This document shows positions 1 to 11,143 of a DNA stretch of 64,000 nt, piece by piece. A program made the position numbers and the translations under genes. The notes under the pieces are model-generated. The model did not search any database. It was not told the DNA's origin and worked only from the letters and a program-made list of their open reading frames with translations. The stretch covers positions 41,495 to 105,494 of the IMG/VR virus record IMGVR_UViG_3300035180_001545. One strand, 5' to 3'. Each line of letters begins with the position of its first letter. Within the stretch, counting starts at the first letter, position 1. This DNA comes from a virus.

Positions 1-2
1 TC

Positions 3-3000
3 GACCTGTCAGCTGAGAATCTCTACCTGTTCGACGTGGTCTCTGACATCGGCGATCTGCCTGCTACCGCGCTCAATGGACAGTTCTCCTACAATCGGCT
101 GACGGGTGAGACCTGGCAGTGGAACGGCTCTTGGGTAGCCCTGGGTTCAGAGCAGCACGCGCAAGAGGCGCCATGGCGCCTGCTCGACCTCGCGTCGACC
201 TTGACCGCGTTGTTGCTCGAGCTCGAGACAGAGCTCTACAATGCGTGCCCGGCAAGCAGCACAGCCTTCAGCTACACGCCGCTGGAAAGCTCATCGCGTT
301 GGATGCCGTTGATGGAGAAGGAGTTCTTGGGCTTCTGCTCGAAGTACGGCATTCCTGACCCATACGATCCGCTCTACAACCCGGCAGACCCGTTCACGTG
401 GTCCTACTACAACTCGGGTTGGGGTCCAGCCTCGGCTTGGCAAGGCGTCTACCAGTATGTCTACGGCACGTCGCGTCCTGACCTCTACCCGTACATCTCG
501 GTTGAAGAGTCTGAAGCCGCTTTTATGAATGACCTGGTGGTTGCAGGCTTCGTTCCGCCAGGCACGACTACCTGGGACATCAGCTACTGGACAAGCATCG
601 ACGTGCAAGACAATGTCAAGGCGAAGCTTAACTCGCTGGGCAAGCCTGTGCAGCTGTCGGTTGACACGACCAATGGTAAGCTGCTGCCGCCGTACGCTTT
701 TGGCAACGCCGAGCAGCTCATGATCGCTCCTCCGCCGACGCCTAACCGCCGCTACTACTACGGCGAGCTTGGCCCGATTGAGGCCATGTGGACAGACACT
801 CTCGAGTATGTCACGTCAAAGCTCAAGACCTACTTCAGGCTTAGCCCACTGAAGTTCATCAGCTTGTGCTGGGGTGACCCGCTTGACAAGGTTGACGGCT
901 ACGAGCTTGTCAGGCCTCTCGGCCGCAAGGCTCACATTGTTGACGCGCTGATTCACGGCGAGCCCATCAATCGGACGACGTTGACGCCGACATCCCTGAC
1001 GGTCACCATGATCGCGCCGCCACCAACGCCGGTAACCTACCTCATTGAGGTCGCCAGCGCACGTAATAGCATCGTGCGAGTTTCGCAAGTTGGCTCGTTC
1101 GCCTTTGCTTTCTACCCAGCAAATGCAATCCACCTCGACGGCTATGCCACATGCCAGCTCGTTGTGCCGCGTGACGGCTTGAACCTAGGCGACACGCTAA
1201 CTGTGGCCATCAGCGAGCTTGCAGTCGCGACTGTTACCCTGGCTCACGCTCCGTTCAAGCTCGAAGGCTTGAGCCAGCTGTATGCGCACTACCACGCCGC
1301 CAACTCGCTCGAGCTGAGCTACTCGGCTGACCGCGCTCGCCTGGCCGCTTGGACACCTAAGCTTGCATACCGCTTCAACACGCTTGTCGACACTGATGAG
1401 CTGAGCGTCAAAGCCGAGACCGCGGTTGTTGACTCATCAGGTTATAACGTGTACCTGAAAGAGACCGAGCTTCAGTCTGTGGCGTGGCTTACAGGCTTGA
1501 AGGTTACCCTGCTGCAAGCAGGCAGCACGCAGATCGTCAACGGTCGGATCGTCCCTGCAAAACTCCCTACGGGCTCTCGCGGTGATGACTGGGTCTACCG
1601 CGTTGACCTGACCAACCCGAAGCATCCGGCTCTACAGTGGTACGAGTATGACTCGGCTACCTACGAGACCTTCTATGCTCTAGGAGGCAAGGGAAGCCTG
1701 GATGAGTGGAAGCGTTATACCCAACGTACCACACTTCGTACCGTTTATGGCCCGTTCATGGTTAAGGGGCTGCAAGCTCTGACCACGTTCATCTTCGGCG
1801 TAGCTGACCGGCTGGCTGAGCTCGGCTATGTCTTCAATGACGAGCAGGACCCGGTCATCGACCCGACAAACGGCCGCTTGATCGGCTGGCAGCTCCTGGT
1901 TGAACAGCTGATTGACGCACAGTTCAACAGTCCGACCAACGGCATGGCCTTTGTGCTCGCGCCGTTTGAGCGCCGCTTCTGGTTCAAGGCTAAGTACGGC
2001 TATATCTCTGACCTGTCTAAGCCAGGCGCGCAGAACCTGATCCCAGGCTTGTACACGGTTGACGGCCAACGCGCTCCGAAGGGTTCGTTCCGCGTCTTCC
2101 GTGATGACGGCAACGCATCGGTCACCAGCGACGTGCCGTTGGCCGGCGCTATGGTAGCGACAAGTGTGTTCGAGCACGTGATCGTGTTTGAAAATGTGGT
2201 CGGCGACGTGCTTCTTAACGAGCCGTTCCTCAATCAGCATGTCTCGCGCCTGTTCTTTGAAGGCTTCAAGCAAGCCACGCCTACAGGCCGTCCGGTCTAT
2301 GGGGGCAAGTACTTGGTGGGCAATAAGATGCGCACCAACATGGAGGGCTCCGTTCAACAGCTGGGTAACCTCTATGACATCGGCGCGCTGAAGAGCGAAG
2401 AGCTGTTTGACCGTGCAAGCTCGCTGGTCAGCTTTGACCGCAAAGACTATCACTCAGACCTTGGCACCACCCTGCCGACGCAGCTGCAGTTCTGGCGGGG
2501 CATGCTGAAGAGCAAGGGCACCAACCGTGCCGTCAGCTCCTTCGTCAACTCTTCGCTGTTCCGTTCGGCTCTGATCGACGAGCTTTGGGCGTACAAGGTC
2601 TCTGAGTACGGTGACCTGCGCCGCGCCGTTAAGGTCGAGCTGAATGTTCGGACCAATGACATGGTGAGCGAGCGCGCTAACTACCTGCTGCTCGAAGCCG
2701 ACGAGCTGGCCTATGTCAACGAGCTCGCTGCCATCGGCGGCTATGACATGACGATCTACGACCAGATCCCGTTTGACATGTTCACGCTGTACTCGCATGA
2801 GCAGATTGTTAACATGGACCTGCTCGATCCGCGTGGCTGCATCATCATTAAGCCTGACGATGAGGATCGTTGGAACAGTTTTAGCGACTTGGGCTCCATC
2901 AGCTACCTGAAGGCGCAAATCGTTGCAACCATGCAGGTGCAGGTCACCGGCTCTGAGCTGCTAACTGTGCGCGATGCTGACGGCCGAGAGGTGCTGGCTG

Positions 3001-5762
3001 ACGCATTTGAGATCGTAGACATCGGCGTAACGAGCGGCGCAAACGTGTACCAGACCCCGGTCTTGGACATCACGTCCTACATGAAGAGCGGCTCGAAGGT
3101 CTACCGCGAAACGGGCGATTATGTCACAGGCACTAACCCACCTGAGTATAGCACCGCTAAGTTCAATCGCGTGAACTCTGGCCAGCTAGTGATCACCGAC
3201 ACGGCGCTGTTCAACAGGCCGCTGCTGATCATCGCCTATGGTCCTCCGCTAGCAAGATTCTCACCGAGCCAGCTGTATCGTGATGACGGCGGCCGTGACA
3301 CGCCGATCAACAACAATGTCATCTGGTGGGACCCGGCTCGCGGCGTTCACAGCCCACAGGCATACGCAACCGTTGATTACGCCGCAGGTCATGACCCTGC
3401 TCGCTACAATGTCACCTCTCTCAAGTACAAGGCGTTGACAGCCGACGGCTCTCGTACTTGGGGTCGAGAGCAGGTAGGCAAGGTCTGGTGGAACACCGCC
3501 AACGCTGGCTGGATGAACTACTCCGACGTGGCGCTCTACCCAAGCCACAATGACCGGCTGACACAGTGGGGTTCGCTTGCTGACTGGGCGAGCATTGACG
3601 TGTTTGAGTGGATCGAGTCCGACGTGCCACCCCTGTCTTACACAGGCACAGGCGAGCTAGCGGTCAAGAACTACCTTAGCAGGACTCGCACTTGGCATCA
3701 ACGCCCGGTCGTGTGGCTCTACTCAAAGAACCCACAGGTTTCGCCTAAGGCTCCGCTGAAGCGGCAGACCACAACGCTCGAAGTCTTCGGAGACAGCGTG
3801 CTGGCTCTTGACGGCGCGATGCCGGCGTTTAGCGCGCTGGAGCGCATCGCCGGCATGACCTACACCAACGGCTCTCGTAATACGATGCTCAAGCCGTACG
3901 GCTGCATTGAAGTGCTGACCGGCGATGTGAGCCAGCTTGCGGGAGCGTCCAACGCCCTTGGCTCGCCAACATATGCCGCCACAGCCAGCTTCACGGACTT
4001 CAAGTTTGAGATCTATGAGACCTCAACCTCTCTGCCTCACGGCGCTGTGGTCATCGACTATGAGCAGGTTGGGTCGCTAACATACGTGCGTGTCACGTTT
4101 GCAAGCGGTCAAACTCAGCGCGTGCTGGTCGATGACACGCCGCCTAAGTCAGCCACGCTGGTCGAGCTAAACCTTGACTTGCTCGGCATCAAGCTGACGG
4201 CTAAGACCAAGTACAGTCACAGCGAGGCCTGGGGCGGCTTAGGAACGCTGACGCAAGAGCAACGTGCTGCGCGTGTCGGCATTGAGTTTGGCAATTCAGC
4301 TCACGACATCGTTGTTCGTCAGCAAGTTGCCGCTCGGGTTCTCATCGAGCCGCAGGTGACAACGCTTAACGGCTCGCTAATCCCAGGCCCAACCGGCTGG
4401 GTCTCGTGGAGCATGCCCACCTACACCCTAGGAGCCGATGACCTTGACGATTCGTTCGGCTCGTGGGCCGCAATGGTCGGCGACTACACAGCCGTTGGCA
4501 CTGAGCTCAATGACATCAAGACGGACATTCAGGACGAGCTAAACAGCCCACAGCCTGTGCGAGCCTATGACGAGCGCTGGAGCCCGTGGAAGCGTCTGAC
4601 CTCAACGGTCGCAACAGCTACCTACTTCGTGGGAGAACAGACGCACTTGCAGGTGCTTGAAAGCCTGAGCCTGAACGTGACTGCCGCTGACTCGGCGCGT
4701 CTCGCATTTTACATCAACGGCGTCCGTCAAGTGCGAGGCTACCAGATAGCAAAGGGCCTTAACGGGTACTACCCTAGCCGGTCGAACATTGACCAAGGCT
4801 CAAAGCTGCGGTTCGAGCTGCCGTTCAAGGTGCCGACAGGTGACGAGCTGAAGCTCCAGCTTGAAGGCACCGCGGTAGATCCTGCTAAGCTGACCGAGTA
4901 CAAGCTCGACACCCCGCACTCAAAGCTTGAAGAACGCAACGAGTTTGGCCGTGTCAGCAAGACTAGCTACTTCTACTGGGTCAAGAACAAGGAGACCGCT
5001 GCGGCAGGTAAGAAGCTTAGCGTTAAACTGGCGGCTCAACAACTTGCTCAACATCCAGGTCCTTACGCTGTGCCTCAAGTCATGAAGCGGTTCAACCAGC
5101 TTGACGGTCGCCCTAACCGTTACGCGCTGTTGTCTGTGGTCAACATGACCCGCTTCGTTCGGAAGGACAACCAGTATAAGCTGCGGATCACCGAGAACGG
5201 CTCGATGCGCGACGATGACCGCGACATGTCCTTGCGCCCGACCCACACCGAGTGGAAGCTCATTCGTCGGAACCAGCCAACTCGAATCCCCAAGGATCTC
5301 TGGGACAAGCTTGTTGACACGATGTGCGGTCAAACGGCTACAGGCCAGATGCTGCCGTTTGCGTTGTACTCTGAGTACGACTCGCGCAATGGCACCACGT
5401 CGCGCATCGGCCTCAAGCAAGGTCAAGTGCTGTCTGACAGCGCCGCGGCTGTTGCTACCGTCAAGGGTGCCCTGCTTAACACGCAGGTTGTAACCTACGA
5501 CGTGGTCACCAGCTCGTTCAAGCTGTCACCGGTGAGCTTCTTTGGGTATGACTCCGCAATGCTGGATACATACTTAGCGACACCTACCGCGATTCGGGAG
5601 TTCATGGCGAGCCTCTGGAACTATGCGGACACGCGCAACGTCAATGAGCTGTTCTTCGAGGTGCTCGAAGATGCGCTGTCGGCTTCATATGAGCTAGCAG
5701 ACATCATCAAGACCTCGTTCATCACGCTTGACGAAGTGCGCACGGTAGTGGTCGAAGGATAA
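3..5762 (+). CDS. Very large virion structural protein, 5' end outside window
   Basis: The frame is open from base 3, so the gene is cut by the window edge and the GTG at 36 is only an internal codon. At least 1,919 residues are present. No enzyme motif is visible. The sequence is rich in Tyr, Thr, Leu and short beta-type segments with many aromatic residues, as in large phage baseplate or tail-side proteins. It ends one base before the next structural gene, and the collagen-like and Ig-like fibre genes follow, so a baseplate or tail-fibre-network role is the best inference. I do not recognise the family. Confidence 0.8.
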   Translation, partial: DLSAENLYLFDVVSDIGDLPATALNGQFSYNRLTGETWQWNGSWVALGSEQHAQEAPWRLLDLASTLTALLLELETELYNACPASSTAFSYTPLESSSRWMPLMEKEFLGFCSKYGIPDPYDPLYNPADPFTWSYYNSGWGPASAWQGVYQYVYGTSRPDLYPYISVEESEAAFMNDLVVAGFVPPGTTTWDISYWTSIDVQDNVKAKLNSLGKPVQLSVDTTNGKLLPPYAFGNAEQLMIAPPPTPNRRYYYGELGPIEAMWTDTLEYVTSKLKTYFRLSPLKFISLCWGDPLDKVDGYELVRPLGRKAHIVDALIHGEPINRTTLTPTSLTVTMIAPPPTPVTYLIEVASARNSIVRVSQVGSFAFAFYPANAIHLDGYATCQLVVPRDGLNLGDTLTVAISELAVATVTLAHAPFKLEGLSQLYAHYHAANSLELSYSADRARLAAWTPKLAYRFNTLVDTDELSVKAETAVVDSSGYNVYLKETELQSVAWLTGLKVTLLQAGSTQIVNGRIVPAKLPTGSRGDDWVYRVDLTNPKHPALQWYEYDSATYETFYALGGKGSLDEWKRYTQRTTLRTVYGPFMVKGLQALTTFIFGVADRLAELGYVFNDEQDPVIDPTNGRLIGWQLLVEQLIDAQFNSPTNGMAFVLAPFERRFWFKAKYGYISDLSKPGAQNLIPGLYTVDGQRAPKGSFRVFRDDGNASVTSDVPLAGAMVATSVFEHVIVFENVVGDVLLNEPFLNQHVSRLFFEGFKQATPTGRPVYGGKYLVGNKMRTNMEGSVQQLGNLYDIGALKSEELFDRASSLVSFDRKDYHSDLGTTLPTQLQFWRGMLKSKGTNRAVSSFVNSSLFRSALIDELWAYKVSEYGDLRRAVKVELNVRTNDMVSERANYLLLEADELAYVNELAAIGGYDMTIYDQIPFDMFTLYSHEQIVNMDLLDPRGCIIIKPDDEDRWNSFSDLGSISYLKAQIVATMQVQVTGSELLTVRDADGREVLADAFEIVDIGVTSGANVYQTPVLDITSYMKSGSKVYRETGDYVTGTNPPEYSTAKFNRVNSGQLVITDTALFNRPLLIIAYGPPLARFSPSQLYRDDGGRDTPINNNVIWWDPARGVHSPQAYATVDYAAGHDPARYNVTSLKYKALTADGSRTWGREQVGKVWWNTANAGWMNYSDVALYPSHNDRLTQWGSLADWASIDVFEWIESDVPPLSYTGTGELAVKNYLSRTRTWHQRPVVWLYSKNPQVSPKAPLKRQTTTLEVFGDSVLALDGAMPAFSALERIAGMTYTNGSRNTMLKPYGCIEVLTGDVSQLAGASNALGSPTYAATASFTDFKFEIYETSTSLPHGAVVIDYEQVGSLTYVRVTFASGQTQRVLVDDTPPKSATLVELNLDLLGIKLTAKTKYSHSEAWGGLGTLTQEQRAARVGIEFGNSAHDIVVRQQVAARVLIEPQVTTLNGSLIPGPTGWVSWSMPTYTLGADDLDDSFGSWAAMVGDYTAVGTELNDIKTDIQDELNSPQPVRAYDERWSPWKRLTSTVATATYFVGEQTHLQVLESLSLNVTAADSARLAFYINGVRQVRGYQIAKGLNGYYPSRSNIDQGSKLRFELPFKVPTGDELKLQLEGTAVDPAKLTEYKLDTPHSKLEERNEFGRVSKTSYFYWVKNKETAAAGKKLSVKLAAQQLAQHPGPYAVPQVMKRFNQLDGRPNRYALLSVVNMTRFVRKDNQYKLRITENGSMRDDDRDMSLRPTHTEWKLIRRNQPTRIPKDLWDKLVDTMCGQTATGQMLPFALYSEYDSRNGTTSRIGLKQGQVLSDSAAAVATVKGALLNTQVVTYDVVTSSFKLSPVSFFGYDSAMLDTYLATPTAIREFMASLWNYADTRNVNELFFEVLEDALSASYELADIIKTSFITLDEVRTVVVEG

Positions 5763-5763
5763 C

Positions 5764-7539
5764 ATGGCGATCAGCAACAACAGCCTTGACAAGCGGGTCA
5801 GCTCGCTTGTCAAGTACATTCTCGACATCAAGCCGTACCACACGAAGCTGCTCGGCTTTACATCCGAGCTCAGCTTCAGCGATTCGCTTGACCTGACCCT
5901 TGTTGACAGCCAGCCGCATCACACAGTTCACCACCAAAACGTGTGGACCGCTCGGGACATCCCGTCGCTTTCACTGGTCTCTGACGGCACAAGCGAAAGC
6001 CAGACTTTTGTAGTGCCGCCGACAGTCATGCCGCGCTTCAGCGTCACTGACTCGCTCAATTACGGTCAGTCACCATTAGGCGATGACCAAGCCTTGTCAA
6101 ATTTGACAGACACGAACGGTGACGGCGTTCCTAACGCGGGCTACCCATGGGCGGGCCAAGCGTCAAGCTCGCACCAGTCAGGTGCTGACTTCATCCCGGT
6201 TCGCTTAGCCTTGACATCGCTCAATGTGACGGTTACGAGCGCAACAGCTAGCACGTATACAGCTACCGTAACAGGTGGAATCGCCACAGGCTATGCAACA
6301 GTCACCGGCATCCCGCTCGGAGCGGTTGAGCTTAGGATGGCGAACGGCCCAACAACCGTCATCGATGCACAGGGCGGCACGTTCAACGTGACCATCTCAG
6401 GCACTTATAGTCAAGGCTTCTTCCCAGTCAACGGTACTCTGCTGCCATTCTCGGACGCGTCGGTCGCAACAGCCTACATCTATAAGCAGGGCTTTGAAGT
6501 TTGGGCTGTCAGCAACACAGGGCGCTATGCTGTGCCATGGCACAATGCCGCTCATGTACGCGTAAACAACATCCCCAAGGACTTTGGGAACAACGCTGAA
6601 TGGGTAACAGGTCCGGATCGAAACTACATCCAGTTCCTCGCTGGGCAGCATCCAAGCTCGTCGGCGAAGATCGACATCAACTTGATGAACGCCGACCGCA
6701 TGTACATCGCGAAAGCGGCGCCGTTCATCTATGAAGGCAGCAACCCCGACTACTTTACCCTCACGGTCTCAAACGCTGCGCCCGGTCGCCGTGCGGTTAG
6801 CTTCCACACGTCGGAGCTAGGTGTTCGTAAAGCGATCTTGCAGGAGCTTGTTGTTTCATCCGCCGCGCCCGACGGCATGTCATGGAAGCTGACAGCCGCC
6901 AACTTGTTCACCCTTGCTGTTCAACGTCAAACACCTACAGTAGGCCCGATCGAGTACGTGTATGTCAACGAGCCGTACTCAAACGGCTACATTAGCTTTA
7001 CGCTTCGGGCCCCTTGGGTCGAGTACTACCTAACTCATGGCGTAGGCAGCTATGTCGCCTTCGACATGTCGCTGTATGACGACGAAGAGTATGACCGACC
7101 TGCTGACGAAGCTGACATCTGGCCAGACCCTGCTATCAAGACAAAGCTGGGTCAGCCGTATGACCCGCTGCCACCGCTGCACGCTCCTGTGCAGTTCATT
7201 GCGGTGGGTGAGCTGAAACAGCGTGAAATTAACGGTCAGCCACAGTACATCTTCCAGCTCTTTGACGTGCCTCCGCAAGGCACGTTTGTTGAGCTTCGCA
7301 TCGAGCAAGCTAAGCAGCTTAACCCTCGGCTGCAACTTGGCATGCGCGAACGGCTTAACATCATTCAGATGGCAGGTTCGAGCGGTTCGACCACGACGAT
7401 CTATGACACCGAAGTGTATTCTGGCTACACAATCACTGCAGGCGGGGCTACAGCTCCTGCTGCGCCGTATGTGTACTTGATCACCGAAACAGGCGACAAC
7501 CGCGAGACGGAGCTAGGCGACATCCGCATCTTGGAATAA
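5764..7539 (+). CDS. Virion structural protein, probably baseplate or tail fibre
   Basis: A 591-residue protein starting at ATG one base after the previous stop. Its N-terminus carries a KYILDIKPYHTK-type segment, which I associate with tail or baseplate proteins of large myoviruses. The middle (about 140-220) is Thr/Gly-rich beta sequence, typical of fibre modules. There are no catalytic motifs, signal peptide or membrane segments. It sits between the giant structural protein and the collagen-like fibre with gaps of one and three bases, so all three are probably co-translated late genes of the tail. Confidence 0.75.
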   Translation: MAISNNSLDKRVSSLVKYILDIKPYHTKLLGFTSELSFSDSLDLTLVDSQPHHTVHHQNVWTARDIPSLSLVSDGTSESQTFVVPPTVMPRFSVTDSLNYGQSPLGDDQALSNLTDTNGDGVPNAGYPWAGQASSSHQSGADFIPVRLALTSLNVTVTSATASTYTATVTGGIATGYATVTGIPLGAVELRMANGPTTVIDAQGGTFNVTISGTYSQGFFPVNGTLLPFSDASVATAYIYKQGFEVWAVSNTGRYAVPWHNAAHVRVNNIPKDFGNNAEWVTGPDRNYIQFLAGQHPSSSAKIDINLMNADRMYIAKAAPFIYEGSNPDYFTLTVSNAAPGRRAVSFHTSELGVRKAILQELVVSSAAPDGMSWKLTAANLFTLAVQRQTPTVGPIEYVYVNEPYSNGYISFTLRAPWVEYYLTHGVGSYVAFDMSLYDDEEYDRPADEADIWPDPAIKTKLGQPYDPLPPLHAPVQFIAVGELKQREINGQPQYIFQLFDVPPQGTFVELRIEQAKQLNPRLQLGMRERLNIIQMAGSSGSTTTIYDTEVYSGYTITAGGATAPAAPYVYLITETGDNRETELGDIRILE

Positions 7540-7542
7540 CTC

Positions 7543-8700
<1,158 letters not shown>

Positions 8701-9132
8701 TATGCTCTTACAGCACTGCTCTCTTCGGCTTTAGGGCGCCAAGCGCTGAACGGAGACCCGTTCTATAGCCAAGTGCTTCTATTGCTTCACGCAAACGGCG
8801 CAGATACGGCAACGACCTGGGCCTAATGCCCTCGCACCTGAATCAGTTATAGGCAATGTCGCATTAACCACGAGCGATTTCAAGTTTAACACAGCAAGCT
8901 TGAATTTCCAATCTGTGCTGATCTCAGACTCGTCAGGATACGGTCGCTCTGTCACAGCAACGCAACAGTTACGAATCTAGCGCGAGCGCTTTAGGGGATT
9001 ACGCCGAAGCGGCTATGTTCTAAACGCGGCCCTTAACGACGTAGCACGCAGGAAGCTTGAAGGCTACCTTGCTTGGCAGTGGGGCCTGCAGAGCTCGCTC
9101 CCAGCCACCCCTACAAGACTGTAGCACCTTAA
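8701..9132 (+). pseudogene. Decayed lectin-like (LamG/ConA-type) fibre tip
   Basis: No intact ORF exists here, but three frames hold recognisable pieces in the right order. Frame 1, directly in frame with the collagen-like gene, gives DPFYSQVLLLLHANG at about 8755. Frame 2 gives GNVALTTSDFKFNTASLNF near 8850 and RRKLEGYLAWQWGLQ near 9050. Frame 1 then gives SHPYKTVAP before a TAA at 9130. These match the start, a strand and the C-terminal helix/tail (EGYLAWKWGLQ...LPxxHPY) of LamG/concanavalin-like modules common in phage fibres. Several indels and stops separate them. I infer that the fibre once continued into a lectin tip that has been lost. Confidence 0.75.
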
Positions 9133-9135
9133 ATA
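9130..9135 (+). promoter_or_regulatory. T4-late-type TAAATA motif
   Basis: TAAATA ends six bases before the ATG at 9142 of a structural gene. It is the core of the T4 late promoter (TATAAATA). No Shine-Dalgarno fits between the motif and the start. Confidence 0.45.
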
Positions 9136-9141
9136 GCTCCT

Positions 9142-9711
9142 ATGGACACTAACGCACACCTCAACTTCATCGGCACGGTGATGATCCATGATGACCAAGG
9201 TAACTTGGTTGTCAAGAAGCAGAACGCCATCCATCCACAGAACATGGCTCTGATCGTTGCACGTGCCTTGGCCCGCGAGGACAACGGCTACGTGTTCGAG
9301 CTAGCCTTTGGCAACGGCGGCACGTTCTATAACACAAGCAGCTCGCTGGTGTACAAGTCACCGAACATCATCGGCTCAGGCGCTTCCTTGTACAACCAGA
9401 CCTATGCGGTCCAAGTCGATGACCTGACTTCAGGCACTCCGACCAGCAACTCGGTGCAAGCGCTACCATCGCCGGCTCCTGCGCTGACTTCGCTCGTTGT
9501 AGTAACCGCTCAGCTGTCCGCTCTCGAGCCGTTAGGGCAAGCCGTAGCAGATAATCTCACAACCGACCCTGAAAGCTCGTTCACCTTTGACGAAATTGGG
9601 TTAAAATCTGCAGACGGCCTCCTGCTGTCTCACCTGGTTTTCAACCCGATCGAGAAGACAGCGAACCGCGCCTGGCTCATCACCTACACCATCACTGTCT
9701 CTGCTGCATGA
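9142..9711 (+). CDS. Virion-associated protein, conserved-phage type
   Basis: 189 residues from ATG 9142, chosen because it lies just after a TAAATA motif. The N-terminus (HLNFIGTVMIHDDQGNLV, then QNAIHPQNMALIVARAL) resembles small phage structural proteins that begin with a beta hairpin and an NxxHxxNM helix. The remainder is beta-rich. There are no enzyme motifs. The stop overlaps the start of the next gene (ATGA). The neighbours are fibre genes, so a tail-fibre-adjacent structural role is inferred; the exact function is unknown. Confidence 0.65.
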   Translation: MDTNAHLNFIGTVMIHDDQGNLVVKKQNAIHPQNMALIVARALAREDNGYVFELAFGNGGTFYNTSSSLVYKSPNIIGSGASLYNQTYAVQVDDLTSGTPTSNSVQALPSPAPALTSLVVVTAQLSALEPLGQAVADNLTTDPESSFTFDEIGLKSADGLLLSHLVFNPIEKTANRAWLITYTITVSAA

Positions 9712-10232
9712 CAATAGCCGAAGCCATTGACCACACGCAAATTCGTAAGTGGACATTGAAGCTTCAACAGCTAATCGTCGAGAGCGATGAGGTCCCGGAC
9801 CTCGATGTAAAAATCAAGCATGGCCGCTATGATAAAGAGATGCGGCTCCAGCTCAAGCATCCGTGCGTTGACACGTACCTCTTGTTTACGGTGCACAACA
9901 ACACGCTCAAGCTGCCTGATCCGATCAAGCATGGTGAATTTTACACCAACAGCGTCAATGACCAAGCCGACGTTGACTGGATGCTTAAGCTTGCCGTCTT
10001 GACTTCACTCGCATCAGCCTTTGACGGTAGAGGCTATAGCTTAAAGCTCAGGGTTGCGTCTTCGGTAGCTTTGCCTGCCTTGATCACCTTGAAGGCGCTT
10101 ACCTTGATCATCGAATTCGGTGATCATCTTGAATGCTCGTGGGAGCTTGGCAAGATCGTGATTCGCTATGCTGACAAGCGCAAGTCGTTTAAGTCAACGG
10201 AGGATGCGGCCAAGTTCATCAATGATTACTGA
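9708..10232 (+). CDS. LKLQQ-family paralogue (long form)
   Basis: A 174-residue protein overlapping the previous gene by ATGA. Near the N-terminus it has LKLQQLIVESDEVPDLDVKI, the signature shared with about nine other small proteins in this window: an LxLQQxxID helix, an acidic turn, then a D-x-x-V-K-I/L strand. It lacks the MKL start seen in sisters but has MTIAE-A, an I-x-E site at residues 3-5 like T4 prohead-protease sites. The C-terminus KSFKSTEDAAKFINDY matches the terminal amphipathic helix of other members. The function is unknown; capsid packaging is only a hypothesis. Confidence 0.6.
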   Translation: MTIAEAIDHTQIRKWTLKLQQLIVESDEVPDLDVKIKHGRYDKEMRLQLKHPCVDTYLLFTVHNNTLKLPDPIKHGEFYTNSVNDQADVDWMLKLAVLTSLASAFDGRGYSLKLRVASSVALPALITLKALTLIIEFGDHLECSWELGKIVIRYADKRKSFKSTEDAAKFINDY

Positions 10233-10274
10233 CAAGTTTCATTGAGAATACCCCTCAAGTGACCAGTGCTCTCA

Positions 10275-10280
10275 TAAATA
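10275..10280 (+). promoter_or_regulatory. T4-late-type TAAATA motif
   Basis: CATAAATAT lies four bases before the GTG at 10285 of the HNH gene. Confidence 0.4.
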
Positions 10281-10284
10281 TGAC

Positions 10285-10932
10285 GTGGATTACAAACGCA
10301 TATATCAGAGCCTCATCGATCGAGCAAAATCTCGGTCAATTGAAGGGTATGTAGAACGTCATCATATTGTTCCGTCATGTATGGGCGGGCTCGATGATGC
10401 TTCCAACATTGCTGCGTTAACGCCAGAAGAGCATTTTTTAGCTCATATCTTGCTGGCTAAGATTCATCCATCTACAAAGTTGATTCACGCTGCTCATATG
10501 ATGAGCATCACGCGATCATTTGCTTCAAATAAAGCTTATGGTTGGCTGCGTAGACAGCATGCAAACATTACGCGTGATCAGATGCTGATACGTTGGCAAG
10601 ATGATCAGTATCGGAATAAAATTCTAGCAGGGCTCCAATCTGCAAATCTCGACCCAGCCAATAAAGCTAAAAGGTCAGAGAAGCTTAAAGCTGTTTGGCA
10701 AGATCCGATCTTGAGGCAACTCATGATGGGCAACAGAGTTGGATCATCGCGTACATTTACTGAAGAGCATAAAGCAAATATCAGTAAAGCTCGATTAGGC
10801 AAAGAGCCGGCTAACAAAGGAAAGAGAACAGGCGTTCCTGCATGGAATGCCGGTTCTAGCGCGTCAGAAGAGACGCGACAAAGAATGCGCGAAAGCGCAA
10901 AGCTGAGGTGGGAAAAGCATCATGCAAAATAA
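10285..10932 (+). CDS. HNH homing endonuclease
   Basis: 215 residues from GTG 10285. The N-terminus matches the other HNH genes of this window (YxxIYQSLIxRA), which supports this start. The HNH core is ERHHIVPSCMGG with downstream ALTPEEHFLAHILL. The C-terminal half has NUMOD3-like DNA-binding repeats (FTEEHKANISKARLGK and a second copy). It is more AT-rich than its neighbours, as expected for a mobile endonuclease. It is free-standing: no intron is evident. Its 3' end overlaps the next gene by 11 bases. Confidence 0.85.
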   Translation: MDYKRIYQSLIDRAKSRSIEGYVERHHIVPSCMGGLDDASNIAALTPEEHFLAHILLAKIHPSTKLIHAAHMMSITRSFASNKAYGWLRRQHANITRDQMLIRWQDDQYRNKILAGLQSANLDPANKAKRSEKLKAVWQDPILRQLMMGNRVGSSRTFTEEHKANISKARLGKEPANKGKRTGVPAWNAGSSASEETRQRMRESAKLRWEKHHAK

Positions 10933-11143
10933 TTTCTCTACAGTAGACATCATTCTCGCCGCTTACCTGAAGGTTAAGGGCTACAAGCTGCAGAACATCG
11001 TGCGCAATGGCAATCGGGGCACATTTGTCTTTGAGGTTGTGCCTGCTATGATTCTTGAAGAGTATGACTTAGGCAACGCGCTGATCGAACCAAAAGCTCT
11101 CAACGGCGAGATCAGGTCACTGACCACAGCAACGCGTCGCTAA
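10922..11143 (+). CDS. Small DUF5659-like protein
   Basis: 73 residues. The pattern STVDIILAAYLKVKGYKLQNI, then NRGTFVFE, resembles the DUF5659 type of small phage proteins (substrate unknown). The stop overlaps the following start (TAATG). It was probably separated from the upstream structural operon by insertion of the HNH gene. No function can be assigned. Confidence 0.6.
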   Translation: MQNNFSTVDIILAAYLKVKGYKLQNIVRNGNRGTFVFEVVPAMILEEYDLGNALIEPKALNGEIRSLTTATRR

